64,000 nucleotides of DNA from NCBI GenBank assembly GCA_903840165.1, contig CAIMEY010000108.1:1-64000 (forward strand), written 5' to 3'. Made by a program: the position numbers and the translations under genes. The DNA is from an uncultured Myxococcales bacterium (GTDB lineage: Bacteria > Myxococcota_A > UBA9042). Below the pieces are notes generated by a model, which saw only the letters and a program-made list of their open reading frames with translations, had not been told where the DNA came from and did not search any database. This document shows positions 63,466 through 64,000 of this stretch, piece after piece (positions within the stretch are counted from its first letter, which is position 1; each line of letters starts with the position of its first letter).

Positions 63466-64000
63466 TGTTGATATTTCCCTGGGACGGATCGCTGGGCAAG
63501 GGGCAGTCCAGCTGGCTTGGGTCCACGTCGGCCGCTTGGCCAGTCCTTTCAAAAACAAGGACTTGGCTCTGGCCATCGAGCGCGGAGCCCGGCTGGTCCA
63601 CCACCAAAGTCAACTGCAGGCGGCCATCGGCACCGAGGGCAATCCGGCCTCGCGTTTGGACATTTCCCTTGGGCACCGCACCCGGCAGGCAGCCATGCAA
63701 GACGAAAGTCGCGGTGTTGACGGTTAGGTCGGCGCGGCCGTCATGCATGTAGTTGCAGGCGCATTCGAAATTCGGGGAAAGCGCCGAACGGGCACGGTCC
63801 AGGGGGCCCGTGGAGCCAGCACGATAGTAGCGCAGAAGCCCTGCAAGATCAGGCCCATAAATGCCGATCGTCAACTCGACGCCCGTAGGATTGTCCACAT
63901 TTGGGCTGATCAAAGTCGCTTGGCCGGCAGGGGCTTGGGCACGCCAAATGCCGTCGAGACTGCTGCTGCCCGCGCAAGCCCCAAGGGCCAGGACCAGCGC
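63455..64000 (-). CDS. Lipoprotein, 5' end cut by the right window edge
   Basis: The frame is open to base 64000 and 181 residues are visible. They begin with the end of a signal peptide and a lipobox, 'LVLALGAC', then 'AGSSSLDGIW'. The rest is beta-rich, with two Cys in 'FECACNY', one in 'VLHGC' and one near the end ('DCPLPSDP'). It looks like a small lipocalin-like or calycin-like outer-membrane lipoprotein, but I do not recognise a family. Only about ten N-terminal residues should be missing. Its stop codon lies inside the start of the next gene, so the pair is translationally linked. Confidence 0.7.
   Translation of the reverse strand, partial: ALVLALGACAGSSSLDGIWRAQAPAGQATLISPNVDNPTGVELTIGIYGPDLAGLLRYYRAGSTGPLDRARSALSPNFECACNYMHDGRADLTVNTATFVLHGCLPGAVPKGNVQTRGRIALGADGRLQLTLVVDQPGSALDGQSQVLVFERTGQAADVDPSQLDCPLPSDPSQGNINSGL

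Overview
The window looks like a chromosomal segment of a myxobacterium-like deltaproteobacterium (Myxococcota). The evidence is the gene content: Glt/Nfs-type TPR proteins and beta-barrels of the gliding/spore-coat machinery, a MYXO-CTERM surface protein, several 'choice-of-anchor D' (ASH) lipoproteins, a Ser/Thr kinase ending in PEGA-like domains, and a giant MopE-type repeat lipoprotein. DNA is moderately GC-rich and no insertion sequence, phage or CRISPR array is visible. The species cannot be named from the sequence.

Layout. (1) 1-12 kb, plus strand: the end of a vWA/Cys-rich protein, two outer-membrane beta-barrels, a GltC/NfsC-like TPR-coiled-coil protein, a GltD/NfsD-like 1219-residue TPR protein, a TPR protein in the NfsE/GltE position, and two very small secreted proteins. 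The order matches A-B-C-D-E of the Myxococcus nfs operon. (2) 12-20 kb: three ASH-repeat lipoproteins in tandem, one with a vWA domain, followed by an overlapping arginine deiminase. (3) 21.6-30.4 kb: a HEAT-type lipoprotein divergent from a triple DsbA-like protein; an untranslated stretch rich in hairpins; a matrixin-like MYXO-CTERM protein whose catalytic Glu is Gln; a small Cys-containing protein; a membrane Ser/Thr kinase. (4) 30.7-43.7 kb: tRNA-Gly(GCC), about 1.1 kb without a convincing gene, the 3838-residue MopE-type lipoprotein, tRNA-Leu(UAA). (5) 44.2-53.9 kb, minus strand: a second set of envelope TPR genes with C-like, D-like and GltE-like members, joined by ATGA overlaps and again ending in a small secreted protein. 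(6) 54.8-64 kb: Obg GTPase (minus), a class II ribonucleotide reductase (plus) preceded by a tandem NrdR-box-like pair, a plant-type phosphoglycerate mutase (minus), and two overlapping envelope genes (minus), the first cut by the right edge.

How the genes fit together. The main theme is the cell envelope. The two TPR clusters are paralogous: the C and D members align with identical motif spacing, and the small terminal proteins belong to one family. This suggests duplication of a Glt/Nfs-like trans-envelope complex with separate specialisation. No AglRQS-type motor, GltG/GltJ-type inner-membrane protein or sigma factor is present, so any motor must be encoded elsewhere. Surface lipoproteins with vWA, ASH, Cys-rich, lectin and metal-binding repeats are plausible adhesin or cargo partners, but that link is inference.
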